A stretch of 64,000 bases of DNA from Leucocoprinus leucothites (lineage: Eukaryota; Basidiomycota; Agaricomycetes; Agaricales; Agaricaceae): contig JAACJO010000004.1 of assembly GCA_013368445.1 (NCBI GenBank), forward strand, positions 1,364,001 to 1,428,000, given 5' to 3'. The stretch's first letter is position 1; every line of letters starts with the position of its first letter. Under the pieces are notes generated by a model. The model searched no databases and was not told where the DNA came from. It worked only from the letters and a program-made list of their open reading frames with translations. Both the position numbers and the translations under genes were made by a program. Positions 11,638 through 23,646 of this stretch are shown here, piece by piece.

Positions 11638-12208
11638 CGTGTACCGCGTGTGTCCTGTGCGTACTGGATGCGCCTACGGAAATTTAACGATTCTCTCTGT
11701 AAGCCACCGACTTCTTAACTTTAAAACTGTTTTATCTTACGATACAATTAGCTTTCACACGTAGACCCAATAAAACTGAATTTTCGGCAACCCTATTCTA
11801 GGCTCGGAACACGCATAATACCTGCCACGACTACTCATGCCCATGTTTATGTTCTTTTTTTTTTTTTGGTGTTCATATATATCCTCACGCTGTCAGTTGT
11901 TCACTCTCAACCCCGCATTTGCAATGTAGGACGACTAGTGTCTAACTTGATTCCCCATTCCTTTACTGAGTTCCTATGCGGTTGTCAATACCTTGCGATG
12001 TACTATGTAGTGTCTCCATTTAATTGCTATGGTTCAGAAACAGGCATTATGCATGAACGAACGTTTATTCTTGTCTCGTGACGACATAAATTCATATGCA
12101 ACAGCATTGAGCGCCGCCAGCCTCCTAGTTTCCATACACGTTCAAGCTCAAGCGCCCGTCTTATCTTCTATCTTTCCCGCAAAACACATTCCTCATAAAT
12201 ACCCCAGT
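11638..12208. other. Intergenic, 571 bp between casein kinase and PFKFB
   Basis: Contains a candidate polyadenylation signal AATAAA (11769-11774) for the kinase and a T-rich tract near 11855. The last few hundred bases are the PFKFB promoter. No gene is supported. Confidence 0.5.
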
Positions 12209-14985
12209 ATGGCCGAATCCGAAGGGAGCCCCGTAATCCCTGCCCTTAAAATCACCGAGGATCTGACGCGCGTCGCTGGTGTACTTCAAGACATGAAAGA
12301 CGCAGGAGAGCTTCAGCCAATGTCTCCCGGTATTCCCCCGGCTGCATTCGTCGCTGGCGGACCCATGTGCGTGGACTGTATCTTTTTCTCGTCGACTCCT
12401 ATGACTGACTGAGACGTTTACCAATTCGATTCCCCGATCGCCCCCCTGAACTGACTTGGACACTTGTATTGGATTTGCGGTATAAATGAACATATACAGG
12501 CTTAAGCGTTTCGATGAATCGACTATCACGAGCAGGAGAGGATCTCAGGCTGCTACTCCTCCGAAATCAGTGAAAGGGATCGGAGGAAAAGGTGCGTTTA
12601 GCGCCGCTTTGTTGGTGGTGTTCAGGCTAGTACTAAACACTGTCGTGTGCGTGGATCGTACACATAGTTGCGAAACCAGATTACTCGGACAACAAGATCG
12701 TGTTGGCCATGGTATGTTTCCAGTTTCACTGGCCTACCCGATGGATGTATCGCTTGAATGACCATGCGGTGGTCTGGTCTCAACGGCGCCCGGGTTATCG
12801 CTCGCGCTCCGGTCCGATGGTGCTCGGATGGTCATTTGTCGAGTTTCGGCAAGCGGCACACAGAGCTCACTTCTGATTGATGCCGTACACAGGTTGGGCT
12901 GCCTGCAAGAGGCAAATCTTATCTCAGTAACAAACTACAAATCTATCTCAGTGTGGGTCTTTCCTCCTTCAGCATCATGCATCATGAGCAAATGTGGACT
13001 CGTTTGTGCTGACCCTGGGTAATTCACAGTGGCTTGAATATGATGTGAAGGTGGATTTTGCGTTCCAGTGCTATCTCGTCCTTTCGGATTGCTCGTTCTC
13101 ATGCATCCCCCATGTTCCTCTATGAAAGGTGTTTAATGTGGGCCAACTGAGGCGCACGAGGGCGAAGCAGAAGGCTGCACTGTGAGTATTTCCTTGATGC
13201 CTTTGATTCGAAACACGATGATTGAGGCGGTGATGCAGAGGTGGCGTCAAGGAGGAACATACAGCTTCTTGGTTTAGCCACGATAATCCGCAGGGCAATG
13301 AATCTCGGGAAAAACTGGCCCAGGACAGTCTGGAGATGTTGATTCAGTGGCTAAAGGAAGGCGGGAATGTGGGCATCCACGGTGCGCCACTTAAAATTTT
13401 CAAACCGATTATCGGACTCACTCGGATGATTGTGATGATGTAGACGCCACGAACAGCACTCATTCCCGGAGGTGAGACTTCTCCTTGACCCACATATACG
13501 TTGACCCATCAAATACGCATGCAGAGCTTGGATTGAGCAACGAGTGAAGCAAGAGAAAGGGCTTGATCTGATCTTCTTGGAGTCCGTTTGCGACGATCCT
13601 GCTGTCATCGCAGCCAATGTCGCACTGAAAGTATCATCCGGAGATCCTGATTATAAGGATACGTCCCCCGAAGATGCAAAACGTGATTTCCTGCGTCGGA
13701 TTCAGGAATACGAGAAAGTCTACGAAACCGTCACGGAAGACCACCTCTCATACCTTCGCATCGTCAACGTCGGGAGCAACGTTACTGTCTCCAATATCCA
13801 CGGATATCTAGCCAGTCGAATTGCATTTTACCTGATGAATCTTCACTTGAAGCCTCGGAGTATATACCTCTCTCGCGTAAGTGGGGCGATCGTCACTGCC
13901 CTCCCCGTTGCTTAATCTTGAGAACTTATGTTAGCACGGCGAGAGTCAATTCAACGTCGAAGGAAAGATTGGGGGTGATTCGCTTCTCTCGAAGCGGGGA
14001 ATGGAATATGCGGATGCTCTCCCTGCTTTAATAACAGACAACATAGGAGATGCCCAGCTAACGGTGATTCAAGGCCTCACAGCGTCTTCCACAAAGCTCA
14101 TCTCGCAACGAAATAGGTCTGGACTTCAACTCTCAGGCGCACTATTCAGACTGCCTCGAAGCTCCCTTATACAAAGTTAACGTGGAAATCTTTGGACGAA
14201 CTCGATGCAGGTACGGTTTTGCTATCTCCTAGGATTTCAGCCACTGAATTCTGTCTTCAAGGTGTTTGCGATGGTATGACGTACGAGGTGAGTATTACAT
14301 GCACGTATGCTTTTTAGGAAATACTGATTTAATGCTTTGCTGTAGGAAATTGAGGTATGATGGGCTTCCAGCTGTTCAACAGACACGCTACTAATGAGCA
14401 AATGAAGCAAGCATATCCAGACGACTTTGCAAACCGCGACGAAGACAAGTTCAATTATAGGTACCGAGGAGGAGAATCCTACCGTGATGTAGTCGTACGA
14501 TTAGAACCGGTGATAATGGAGCTAGAACGCCAGGAAAATATCTTCATCATCGGACATCAGGTGAGTTGTTCCACTGTAGACTCATGGCGCTCTGTTGGCT
14601 GACTGTTTTGATAGGCGATTATTCGCTGCCTGTAAGCGTACTATGTGCGGCATCATGCTTCCTCGATACTCACACATCCAACCAACAGATACGCATATCT
14701 CCATAATTTACCCCAGGCGGACTTACCATATATCAAGATACCGTTGCATACCGTGCTCAAACTGACGCCAAAGGCATATGGTTGTGACGAGGAGCGGTAA
14801 GCTCGCCTGCGTCTAGTTGTTTTCGTCCTTTAATTCTTTGCTTCTATAGATTTACGTTGCCGATCGGGGCTGTCGACACGCACCGCCCGAAACCAAAAGG
14901 ACCGACAGTGACAGTGCAACCGAAGACGGCTCGCCAATACTTCACCGAAGAGAATGCAACCAAAACCACCGACCAGAAAGAATAG
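12209..14985 (+). CDS. Bifunctional 6-phosphofructo-2-kinase/fructose-2,6-bisphosphatase
   Basis: Seventeen exons: 12209-12366, 12500-12591, 12668-12711, 12893-12952, 13030-13050, 13129-13181, 13239-13381, 13444-13471, 13525-13876, 13935-14063, 14117-14210, 14262-14287, 14346-14354, 14408-14560, 14615-14631, 14689-14796, 14850-14985. They give 540 residues and every phase closes. The kinase half has the Walker A motif VGLPARGKS (about 99-107), [16 protein letters not shown], and [11 protein letters not shown]. The phosphatase half has the catalytic RHGES (317-321, split by an intron), the acid-residue segment GMTYEEIE and the second catalytic His in IIGHQ (about 453). Both active sites look intact, so it should make and degrade fructose-2,6-bisphosphate, the switch between glycolysis and gluconeogenesis. 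Two exons are tiny: 21 nt (13030) and 9 nt (14346). Confidence 0.93.
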
Positions 14986-15618
14986 ACCTTCCCAAGTTGC
15001 ATATAGAGTCCGTAACAGGATAATCTAAGCTTTGATTGAGGATTCACAGAAGCATGTTGTATTTGTGTACTTGTGTTGTAAGAAATATTTGATCATGTGT
15101 GGATAGCAATTCGAGGAGGCTGCGCGGGGATTGTGGGTTGGTTGATCTGAACGTAGTCGAGCTTGAGCAAGCACACCCCTCATCAAGTTTTGATCAGGTC
15201 GTGATCGGCAAGGATGTGGATAGAGTTTATACCACCACTTTGCTACTCGGGCCTTTTGACCATGGGACGCCCACTTGACAAATTGGGCAAGTGGGCCCTG
15301 GTTTCACAGCAAGTCTAAGGGTTGGACGTCTGGACACAAGTCGGTTGTCTATTCTATATATGGTAAGTTCAGGACCCTTTATGGTAGGGGTCACTTGGAT
15401 CGGCTGACTTTCTCATACCATAATCGTACGAGTCGTCGCGGCGACGGAAATGATTTGGGGAAGTGTTCAAAGACGCTCAATGATATGGAGATGGTATCCA
15501 AGCGTGAGATGAGATACTAAGCTGATTGAGAGGCCATCATATACGTGGAAGACGGAGTTCTAGGTTGTACGTTGGGCTGAAAGAGGAAAGCGGATTGAGT
15601 GGATCAATCAAGGTATGG

Positions 15619-15636
15619 TGGTCACGTGTGTGACCA
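15619..15636. promoter_or_regulatory. Palindromic E-box element upstream of the mitochondrial protein gene
   Basis: TGGTCAC and GTGACCA form perfect 7-bp arms around a 4-base GTGT centre. The left half contains the E-box CACGTG (15623-15628). It lies about 125 bp upstream of the ATG and 55 bp upstream of the TATA box, a typical activator position for a dimeric bHLH or similar factor. Confidence 0.5.
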
Positions 15637-15691
15637 CGGTGACGTCTAACCCCAAGATTCGCAGGAGACGAAAGTGAATTGGACACCTGGG

Positions 15692-15698
15692 TATAAAA
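15692..15698 (+). promoter_or_regulatory. TATA box (TATAAAA)
   Basis: A consensus TATAAAA 61 bp upstream of the ATG at 15759. Strong TATA boxes are uncommon in these fungi and suggest a highly or conditionally expressed gene. Confidence 0.6.
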
Positions 15699-15758
15699 CC
15701 CAGGTCCACTTCCATTAAGTACCTCCCAAGACTTTTCGTTCACATCATCACAGTAACT

Positions 15759-16409
15759 ATGTCGTCTTTCCTCCGTACCCTTGCCAAATCATCTATCACC
15801 ACCGCACGTACGGTCACTCGCCAATATACCCCTATCCGTTCATTCCACTCCCCCTTTGTCGTTCTCGGCCAGGCCCGCGCTACCAACAAAGTGTCGCAGG
15901 GTGAAGCTCAACAACAACAACAAAATAGCCCAATGACATACGAAAAGCAATACGACTTTTCTTACGAACCTCTTACAACTTCATTTGGTAACCGCACCTA
16001 CGTTGTCTCACAGCCTGACGCGTCTGCAAGTCATTATGAGGTGCCTTCTGGGGCGTACCCAACATCATCGCCTTATGTCAACTATGCCCCTGCTTCAGAA
16101 GGACCTAATTACAAAGGCGCGCAGGTTAGTTCAACGTCTACGAATCTTCTCGCACATGAGTTTACAACGGGAGCAGTCCCGCGCCACTTCGGCGGTGTAG
16201 GTGCGAGTTCGGCTATTCGACATGCAAAGGCTCCAGGTGAGATGGATGAGAAGGGGGGAAGCTTTGGAGGGATGGGGTTGATGGATTGGAAAGGGTATGT
16301 TGCCCCGAAAGAGGAGCTTGGAGAGAGGAATCCCCCGCCAGATGGGAAGGGTGTAGCGGAGAAGTATTCCAAGGCTGGATTGGATGAAGCGTGGAAGTTG
16401 AGGAAATGA
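15759..16409 (+). CDS. Small protein with mitochondrial presequence, function unknown
   Basis: A single exon of 216 residues. The N-terminus MSSFLRTLAKSSITTARTVT is an amphipathic, Arg/Ser/Thr-rich, acid-free helix typical of mitochondrial import. PIRSFHSPFV then gives a likely processing site near residues 28-32. The mature part has a short Gln run, a Tyr/Ser-rich middle and a Gly-rich charged C-terminus (FGGVGASSAIRHAK, then MGLMDWKGYVAPKEEL). I do not recognise a domain. No transmembrane helix is evident, so a matrix or peripheral protein is likely. The upstream TATA box and palindrome suggest regulated high expression. Confidence 0.75.
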   Translation: MSSFLRTLAKSSITTARTVTRQYTPIRSFHSPFVVLGQARATNKVSQGEAQQQQQNSPMTYEKQYDFSYEPLTTSFGNRTYVVSQPDASASHYEVPSGAYPTSSPYVNYAPASEGPNYKGAQVSSTSTNLLAHEFTTGAVPRHFGGVGASSAIRHAKAPGEMDEKGGSFGGMGLMDWKGYVAPKEELGERNPPPDGKGVAEKYSKAGLDEAWKLRK

Positions 16410-18177
16410 GCTGACCGCCTGATCCCCCATTCTCATTGGAGAGGAGTTTTGCAGCGAGGCCTGAACTTTTTTTCTTTCTCTTTCTTCTTCATGAACTTGA
16501 CTTGTGGTTTCGCTCGTTCTGTTCTCTAATGTGTCCAAGTGTATTTGTAGAGTGGTTCACTGGGGGTATTATGTTTCTATTTTAATCATATGTTGTCGTC
16601 TTCAGACTAGGACGAATCCACGTTTCCAAACAACCCCCGCATTGCGGGGTAATTTTCAGCCGAGTGATAAGCGACGCCTGGACTTCGACCCTTCGAGGAT
16701 TTAATAACACTTGTTTGATTATTTAAAGGACCCGGGAGGTGGATGTTTGATGGATAGTTGGGAGTCATGGAGGCCTCAGGCATTACTCACAGCTCAGACA
16801 TTGAGGGTGATTGGGGCTGGAGTGCAACGTGTTCTTTGATGGTGATTAGTTTAGACCAAGAAGGACGTGCGTGTTGGTAGTACACTATTGAGGGACGTCA
16901 ATTTCCGAGGGTTTGTTCTGGCTTGGCAAGTCGTCGATTTCACGAACGCCTGAACCTGTGCAAAGGTTATGGTGCCTGCCTACAAGGTTCCCGGCTTCCC
17001 GGTTACGGACGGCGGGGGGAACGGAGTTGGAGGGGAGTGGGTTTCCGAGATCCTTTCGCACTTCCCAATACTTTGGAATCAATCTAATCAATTAGCGCAG
17101 GATGAAAGCATCATTAACGGTGATTATGGGCGTATAGTATCCACAGTGAGCTCTCTTAAAATAGCTGATCCGAGCTTAACGAAGAATGTGGCATCAACGC
17201 GCCGGAGACATTCGCTTGAGGCAGTTGTTGGTTTGAAATGCAGTGTGCAATGGACCAGCGGTATGTAGGAAGATGACTTTTTGGGATATGATGCGCTGAG
17301 GTGCGCTTCTGTGCGATCGAGCGCGGGCGAGCCGTTACCCGATCCCCATGACGGTGAATCGGGAATCATCCTGGTTGCCTTTTATGGATATGTCGTAACT
17401 GATGCGAAGAGATGGTGAGATTGACGCCCACCAATTTACTCGCCCTCGGAGTGTGTTGTTTAAATTGCTTTATGCGAATTATATTCCGAGTGGTTCACAG
17501 AGACTAGTTGCACAAAACGACCCAAGGACGAGACCGAATTTTAAGGAGAGCACAAAGGAAGCGATTTTAGTCACGTCGGATGGACATATGACCATCACGA
17601 CTCCTCGCTGTCATTTCAAAACCCTCGCAGAGTCCAGACAGCCTCTTCGCCTGCATGCAAGCCATCACATACATCACATACAAGACTTCCATGTACTATG
17701 TAATATGAATAGAGAGAAGCACCTTTTTTAATGGACTTCGTTCAGGGCCTAACCACAAATCGCAGTTCATGGAAGAATTGAGTGAGAACGAGGTCTTCGG
17801 ATGCCGCAATATTTTTCCAGGACGAAATTCTCTAGTTCTGTTTATATATACGTGTGTCCGTCTGACGGAAGAATCGATGTCATGGGGGTGTGCGTGCGTG
17901 GCAGGACTCTGATCAATGTCCCCTTGCCTGTTACTGGTCGGTATGGCCAGGTACTCGTGCACGGACTAGATAGATAGAAAAAAAATAAAAGAAAAAGCTC
18001 TGGGCAAGCTCGAGCAGCAGCTGATAATGTGAGAAGAAAATAGAAGGTGGCAGTCGACTGCAAAGTGAAAAAAGGGCGAAACGCTAAATGGGAGAGGGAG
18101 AATTATTCCCGCGCCACGGAGGATGGTTGTCTCGGCTGCCGACTCTCTTCCCTTCTCCCCGTCATCTCCGCCTACCC
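16410..18177. other. Intergenic, 1.77 kb between the mitochondrial protein and sirtuin genes
   Basis: Only short unrelated frames occur on both strands, none with domain features or a plausible exon chain. The last about 90 bases are in frame with the sirtuin and include an upstream ATG at 18088 that would add 30 residues. I prefer the start at 18178. A non-coding transcript cannot be excluded. Confidence 0.45.
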
Positions 18178-20365
18178 ATGACTCTCTTCCTCCCCCTCGA
18201 CCCATCCGCACCCCTCCCCCAGACTCCCTCATTTCTCGCTCAATCCTCCAATCCACAAACACATCTCCAGAAAGTCATCCAGACAATCCTCAAGGCAAAA
18301 CGCATCGTAGTCGTATGCGGTTCGTGCGCTTCCCGCGTGTGCTGAGCTGGCATTTCCAGCGCTAACGCTTCTTGATCCTCATACCAGGTGCCGGAATTTC
18401 AGTCCAGGCGGGCATCCCTGACTTTCGCTCGCCTGAAGGTCTCTTTCGAACTCTCAAGCGCGATAACCCAAGAGAAAACCTCGCATCTGGCAAGGATCTA
18501 TTTGATGCGTCAGTCTTCAATGTAAAGAATTTGCTGTTTCTGCCGATCCGGGGTTGAACAATATGCTCATAATAATATTTCAGGCCGAACACACGACCTC
18601 ACTTTTCTGCCAAATGATCGCCCAGTTGTCGAGACTATCTCAAGACGCAGAACCAACCGCTTTTCACCGCGTTTTACGTGCCCTAGACGATCATGGGAAA
18701 CTCTTACGAGTATACACGCAAAACATTGATGCCATTGAGCAAAAGACCGGTCTCTCTTTTGGCGTGCCCGAATTCGAAGACAGGCGAGGGAAGAACCGGT
18801 CCAAGGGTAAAGTTCCTGCCAACCAACCACCAGCCGACAAGCAGCAGACAGCACAATCTGATATCAACAATACCAATTCCGCGACGATTCTATCAGACCC
18901 AACCGCACGGACCGCCATCCCATCATCTTCATCATCATCACTACTATCATCATCAACGCCCACTCGACTCCCTTCACCACCTGCAGAAACACCTCGTTGT
19001 ATCCCTCTACACGGCACCCTTCAATCCGTACACTGTCAAATTTGCACACACTCATTTCCTTTGCACGAACACCTTGCCTCTCTCACTCTCGGCCAACCTC
19101 CACAATGTCCTGAATGTAGATCCCTAGAAAGAACTCGCCAATTGATCGGAAAGAGACCACGTGGTGTAGGAAGACTGCGACCAAGTGTCGTATTATATAA
19201 TGAGGATCACAAGGATGGTGAGGGTGTAGGTGAAGTCGTCAGAAAAGATTTGATGGGTTCCAAAGGTCGGAGTGGGGCAGATTTATTGCTGGTCGTTGGA
19301 ACAAGTTTGAGAGTGCCTGGGACGAAGAGAATGGTTAGAGAGTTTTCCAAAGCCGTGAGACCCCGGGCGACCAAGGAGAAGGAGGATGGTACATCGTCAG
19401 GTAATACATCCGGATCATCGTCAACACCTAGTTGTTCGACGCGTCCATCTCATTCTACGAATGGTAGTGGAGAAGAAGAACAGTCATCGTCCATGAAAGC
19501 CGTTTATCTCAACCTCGATTTTCCCGTGCCGACACGAGAATGGGAAGGCGTCTTTGACGTGTGGTTACAAGGAGACGCTCAAAGTTTCGCACAAATTTTA
19601 CAAGATGAGCTTGAAAGGCAGGCCAAAGCCAAAGAACTAGCAATCGAAAAGAAGAGAAAGAAAGATGAAGAAGCTGCTCTTGCCGCTGAATCATCGACTC
19701 CGACACAAGCTCCGATCACACCAAAACCAACAAAACGTAAAACGAGCTCTGATTCGGTGACTTCGAAACGTCGCAAAGTCGTCGTGCCCACTGTTGTCCT
19801 CCCGCCCTCGCCACCGAAATCGCCGCCGACATTACACTCTTCACCCTCAGATTCTATGGATGTCGATGTCGATGTAGACGTTGATATCGACAATGACATG
19901 GATGTCTTGCCTACGCTACCCTTACCTTCTACCAGAGCTGGTTCTTCCTCATCGTCATCTTCGGTTGAAAATATCTCCCCTCTCATGATCCGTATCCCCC
20001 CTCGCAGTCGATGTTATATCGACGTACCTCCTATGTCCATGCTGCAAACTCCTTACCGACCCCCTGCCGTACGTGCTCGGAACACGATCCAGTTCCCTCC
20101 AACACCTGAAGATACACCTCCATCTCGATTCAAACTCCCTCGGGCCAATAGCTCCCCCGCTTCACCTAGTACTGCCCCTCCCACTGCTACCATTCGCCGC
20201 ATTGTTGTACGACCACCTCCGAACATTAGTGAATTGACTTCGTCTATCATCGAGATCGGGTTATCTGAAGATGAACTTGACGACTATGATGCATTGCCGA
20301 TATCGTGTATGCGTTCGACGCAGATTGGACTGGCTGCTTCTGCTTTGTGTCCTGATCATGGATAG
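18178..20365 (+). CDS. HST4: Sirtuin, Hst3/Hst4-type NAD+-dependent histone deacetylase
   Basis: Three exons (18178-18319, 18388-18521, 18584-20365) give 685 residues. The NAD-binding motif GAGISVQAGIPDFRS begins at residue 48. The class-specific DNPRENLASGKDLFDASVFN follows, then TQNID (137-141), catalytic His in IPLHGT (about 235) and a zinc ribbon with Cys 243, 246, 267 and 270. VVGTSLRVPG closes the Rossmann fold. Hst3/Hst4 enzymes remove H3K56 acetylation after S phase; this role is inferred from subfamily motifs. A Ser/Thr-rich insertion (about 153-229) separates TQNID from the catalytic His. The last 300 residues are disordered, with Lys-rich segments (likely nuclear signals) and an Asp/Val repeat. 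It converges on the phosphoketolase gene with 240 bp between stops. Confidence 0.9.
19856..19906 (+). repeat. GTCGAT-type hexamer repeat encoding a (Val-Asp)n tract
   Basis: Degenerate GATGTC/GATGTA units encode alternating Val and Asp within the sirtuin tail. This is a coding low-complexity repeat, probably polymorphic in length. Confidence 0.7.
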
Positions 20366-20605
20366 TAGTAGCATGGTCATTTCTCTCGTATTGATTGTAT
20401 TTGGTGAGCGTTGCTGCATAGAACCTTGCTTGCTGGACTTGTTCATGTTCTCGCATGGCTGTTGTACCGTCAAATTTATTGAGCATATCTATTCTGGTTA
20501 TTATACTGTAACATCCCTAGTCCATCTGACTATTCTTGCATGCATTATTTATCATTCGTGTCAAGTTTTTCTGGCTGGAACGGGAAGCAGAAGAGCAGAA
20601 ACATT

Positions 20606-23470
20606 TCATTCAAAGGTAGGTGTGGCAAATGTATCCTCGGGGTCTGAAGAGATGTGAGCAAGGGTTGTGCAATGAAAAGGCAATGGGACCTCACCTGTTC
20701 CATGTTCATATATGTACGACTGTACTTTTCTAGCCTCATGCCTCAATGCACTAATCTTCAAATGCGCATCGACTGCTACCCTGGGGTTGACCTGTGCTCC
20801 ACCTCGAATAGCAGCGACTGCAACATGATACCTTGACGTATTGTTGCACAACATCATCTACAACCACCAGTCTCAGTAAACCACATCCCACCCAGCAAAA
20901 GAGAGAACAACTCACATCCAAAGGCGAAGTCGTCGTCCCCTCCTCTTTATAACCCTCAATCGTGCACCTCTCCATCAGCCCAGGACGACCAAACAACAAA
21001 CCCTGAAGTTCAATGGAATAACCGTGGTAGTTGAAATGCACGGGTCTGTCCTTGGTAAACAGCATATTGAACTGTTCTTCGTCAAGCGCGTGCGGGTGTG
21101 TGCCAGAGTGGCTGAGGATCATGAGATCGGTGACGTTAACCACGCGAACCCGGAGATCGGGGCAGCATTTGCGAAGGAGAGAGGCTGCGGTTATGACTTC
21201 AAAGGTCATCTCTGTGCCTATGCCCACCAGGATGCTAGCATTTGGTTTCGAGGTAAGCTTGAGACTGAAAGAGTCTGTGATCGTTGGACTTACACGTCCG
21301 GATTAATGCCTTCGTCGACACTGGCAAATTTCCATACAGATGCACCGGCGATACAATGCTAACCCACAATGAATATATGCTTTTAGATTATCAATTCAAG
21401 ACTTGCTCACCTTATCAGCCTCCTCCGCACTCAACCAAACCGCAGTAGGCTGTTTACTCCCCACAATCAAATTCACATAATTCTTCGCCCTCAAACAATG
21501 CTTCACGGTGCTCAGCATACAATTCGCATCAGGCGGCAAATATACCCTAGCAGCATTCGGTTTCAAATTCAACACTGCGCCAATAAAACTCGGGTTCTGA
21601 TGCGAAAAGCCATTATGCTCTTGCCTTGTCCAAGTCGAGGTCTCGATGTAATTCAATGACCCGCATGGTTGCCGCCATATTGTCTCTTGCGCCATTTTCA
21701 TGAATTTCGAATATTGGACCATCATGGTATGGATGATGCCTAGGAAAGCTTCATACGAAGGGAAGAGACCCGTTCGGCCGGTGAGGGTGTAGCCTTGGAG
21801 CATGCCTTGACAGGTGTGCTCAGAGAGTATCTCAATGACACGTCCGCCCTGAGAACGCGAGAGTGTGTCCCACTGGAAGTTTCGACCGGTATTTTCAAGG
21901 ACGGCATCGAGTTTGTTCGAGACAAGCTCATCAGGAGAGAAGATGCGGAAGCTCTTTGGGTTACTGATTAAAAAGATAAGCATTGAAGTAACCTATGAAT
22001 ATATAGATACGACTTACGCCGCTATGACTTCTCGCAAGTACTGCCCTACTCGCTTCATACAGCTCTCCTGGGTCCCCTTTTCCACAGCAAAAGGTTTCCA
22101 CTTTGGAGCATCCAACGGAACATAAGCTTTATACGCTTCCTTTTTCTGACCTAATTTCTTCTCATCAGACGGGGGAATAAGCCGTCGAATGGCCTCGACT
22201 GGAGCGCCATTCTCGTGGAAGAGTTCTTCAGGCTTATAGCTCTTCAACCACGTCTGAAGTGATTTGAGGTGCTTTTCGTCCGTCTTGGCTTTTGGTAAGG
22301 GTACTTGATGAGAATGGAAAGAGCCGACAAGTATTTCTCCCTCGGGGTCGTGTGAAGGTGCGGACATGCCTTTCGGAGTGCGGAGGAGAATAACTGGCCA
22401 GCGAGGTTTGACGATAGGCTTGCCTGTACGCGCAGCGTGTTGGATTTTATGGATCTCATCGATAGCCCAAGCGAGGGAAGCGGCGAGGTCGTTGTCGAGG
22501 TCTTGTTCATTTTCAACGATACGAGGTTGGTAGCCATACCCACTAAGAGGTAGATACATAATGTCAGTCAAAGATGAGGGAGAAAAGGCGAATAACACAT
22601 ACACGAAGAGCGATACGAGCTCTTTATCATCCATAGTGCCATAGATAGTCCTCTCGGAGATCTTGAATCCATTGATATGCACAATAGGAAGCACAGCTCC
22701 AGACTCTGCAGGATCGATGTATTTGAACCCGTGCCACGCAGTCGCAGTAGGTCCAGTCTCGGCTTCACCGTCACCTACAACGCAGGTCACGATGAGGTCC
22801 GGGTTGTCCATGACCGCTCCAAAAGCAACACCTAGAGCGTAACCGAGCTCTCCGCCTTCGTGAATCGCGCCTGGGGTTTGTGCATTAATATGACTATTTA
22901 ACGCGTCAGCAGCTGGATACAGATACAGCACAGGGCAACGCACCTTGGAAATCCGCCAGGAACACTAAAAGTGGAGATGAGGTTGCGAAGACCTTCGTAA
23001 TTCCTTGGGTACTTTGGCCAAAAAGTGCTAAGAGAATCTTCGAGCCATAGGGAGGACAATATACCGGGTGCACCATGCCCTGGGCCGACAACATAGAGCA
23101 TTTCAACACCAGTGTCGCGTATTATCTTGTTCAAGTGTGCATAGATGAGGGTGAGTCCAGGACAAGTACCCCAATGGCCGAGGAGACGGGATTTGATATC
23201 GTCAAAAGTGAGGGCCCGCTCCAAGAGAACGTTGTCCTTGAGGAAAATCATAGCTGCAATAACTTATAAGCTGTTCAGAAGCCAGGAGAATGATAAAGAC
23301 ATACCTGCAGCGATATAGTTTGCAGCGCGTCTGAAATCCTGGATAGAGGACAAATCATCCTGGTTGAGAAATCCCGCATAATCCAGCTGAACAGCATACT
23401 CCAAGACGGAGTCTGGGATACAGGAAGGGTCAGGAGGGGGATTTGGCTGAGTGAGGAGTTGGCCTGGCAT
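20606..23470 (-). CDS. XFP: Xylulose-5-P/fructose-6-P phosphoketolase
   Basis: Nine exons (23305-23470, 22944-23253, 22603-22893, 22018-22542, 21411-21963, 21294-21358, 20916-21234, 20695-20857, 20606-20643) give 809 residues, the usual family length. Landmarks are FRRAANYIAAAMIFLKDN at the N-terminus, HWGTCPGL, GPGHGAPGI, the TPP-binding GDGEAETGPTATAW, PKGMSAP, FRIFSPDELVSNKL and KDRPVHFNYHGY. The enzyme splits xylulose-5-P or fructose-6-P with phosphate to acetyl phosphate plus glyceraldehyde-3-P or erythrose-4-P, in the cytosol. I start at MPGQLL because the family begins there; an in-frame ATG at 23560 would add 30 residues and swallow the CRE. It is divergent from acetate kinase, its metabolic partner. 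Confidence 0.94.
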
Positions 23471-23551
23471 GTTTCGAGTTGGAATCCATGGTTCAGATTG
23501 TGGTCCAGGGATTAAAAGGCAAGTCGTCGTGTGTTTGGGTGAGGTCAGAAG

Positions 23552-23559
23552 TGACGTCA
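23552..23559. promoter_or_regulatory. CRE palindrome at the midpoint of the XFP-ACK bidirectional promoter
   Basis: TGACGTCA is the full ATF/CREB-type bZIP site. It is 81 bp from the phosphoketolase ATG and 87 bp from the acetate kinase ATG, within three bases of the exact centre of the 176-bp intergenic region. A self-complementary site at the centre could serve both promoters equally. Co-regulation is inferred. Confidence 0.55.
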
Positions 23560-23646
23560 TCGGGGGCCTGATGTGGTCCTCTCTCCTCAGCACTCCCCTG
23601 CCCAGGTCAAAACTCTAAACAGAAATAACACTGGGAATCATCCACC

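Larger units (their letters stand above)
14986..15758. other. Intergenic, 773 bp; promoter of the small mitochondrial protein
   Basis: No gene is supported. An 81-codon + frame (15275-15520) has no domain features. The distal part carries a 7-bp-arm palindrome with an E-box and a canonical TATA box, described separately. Confidence 0.5.
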
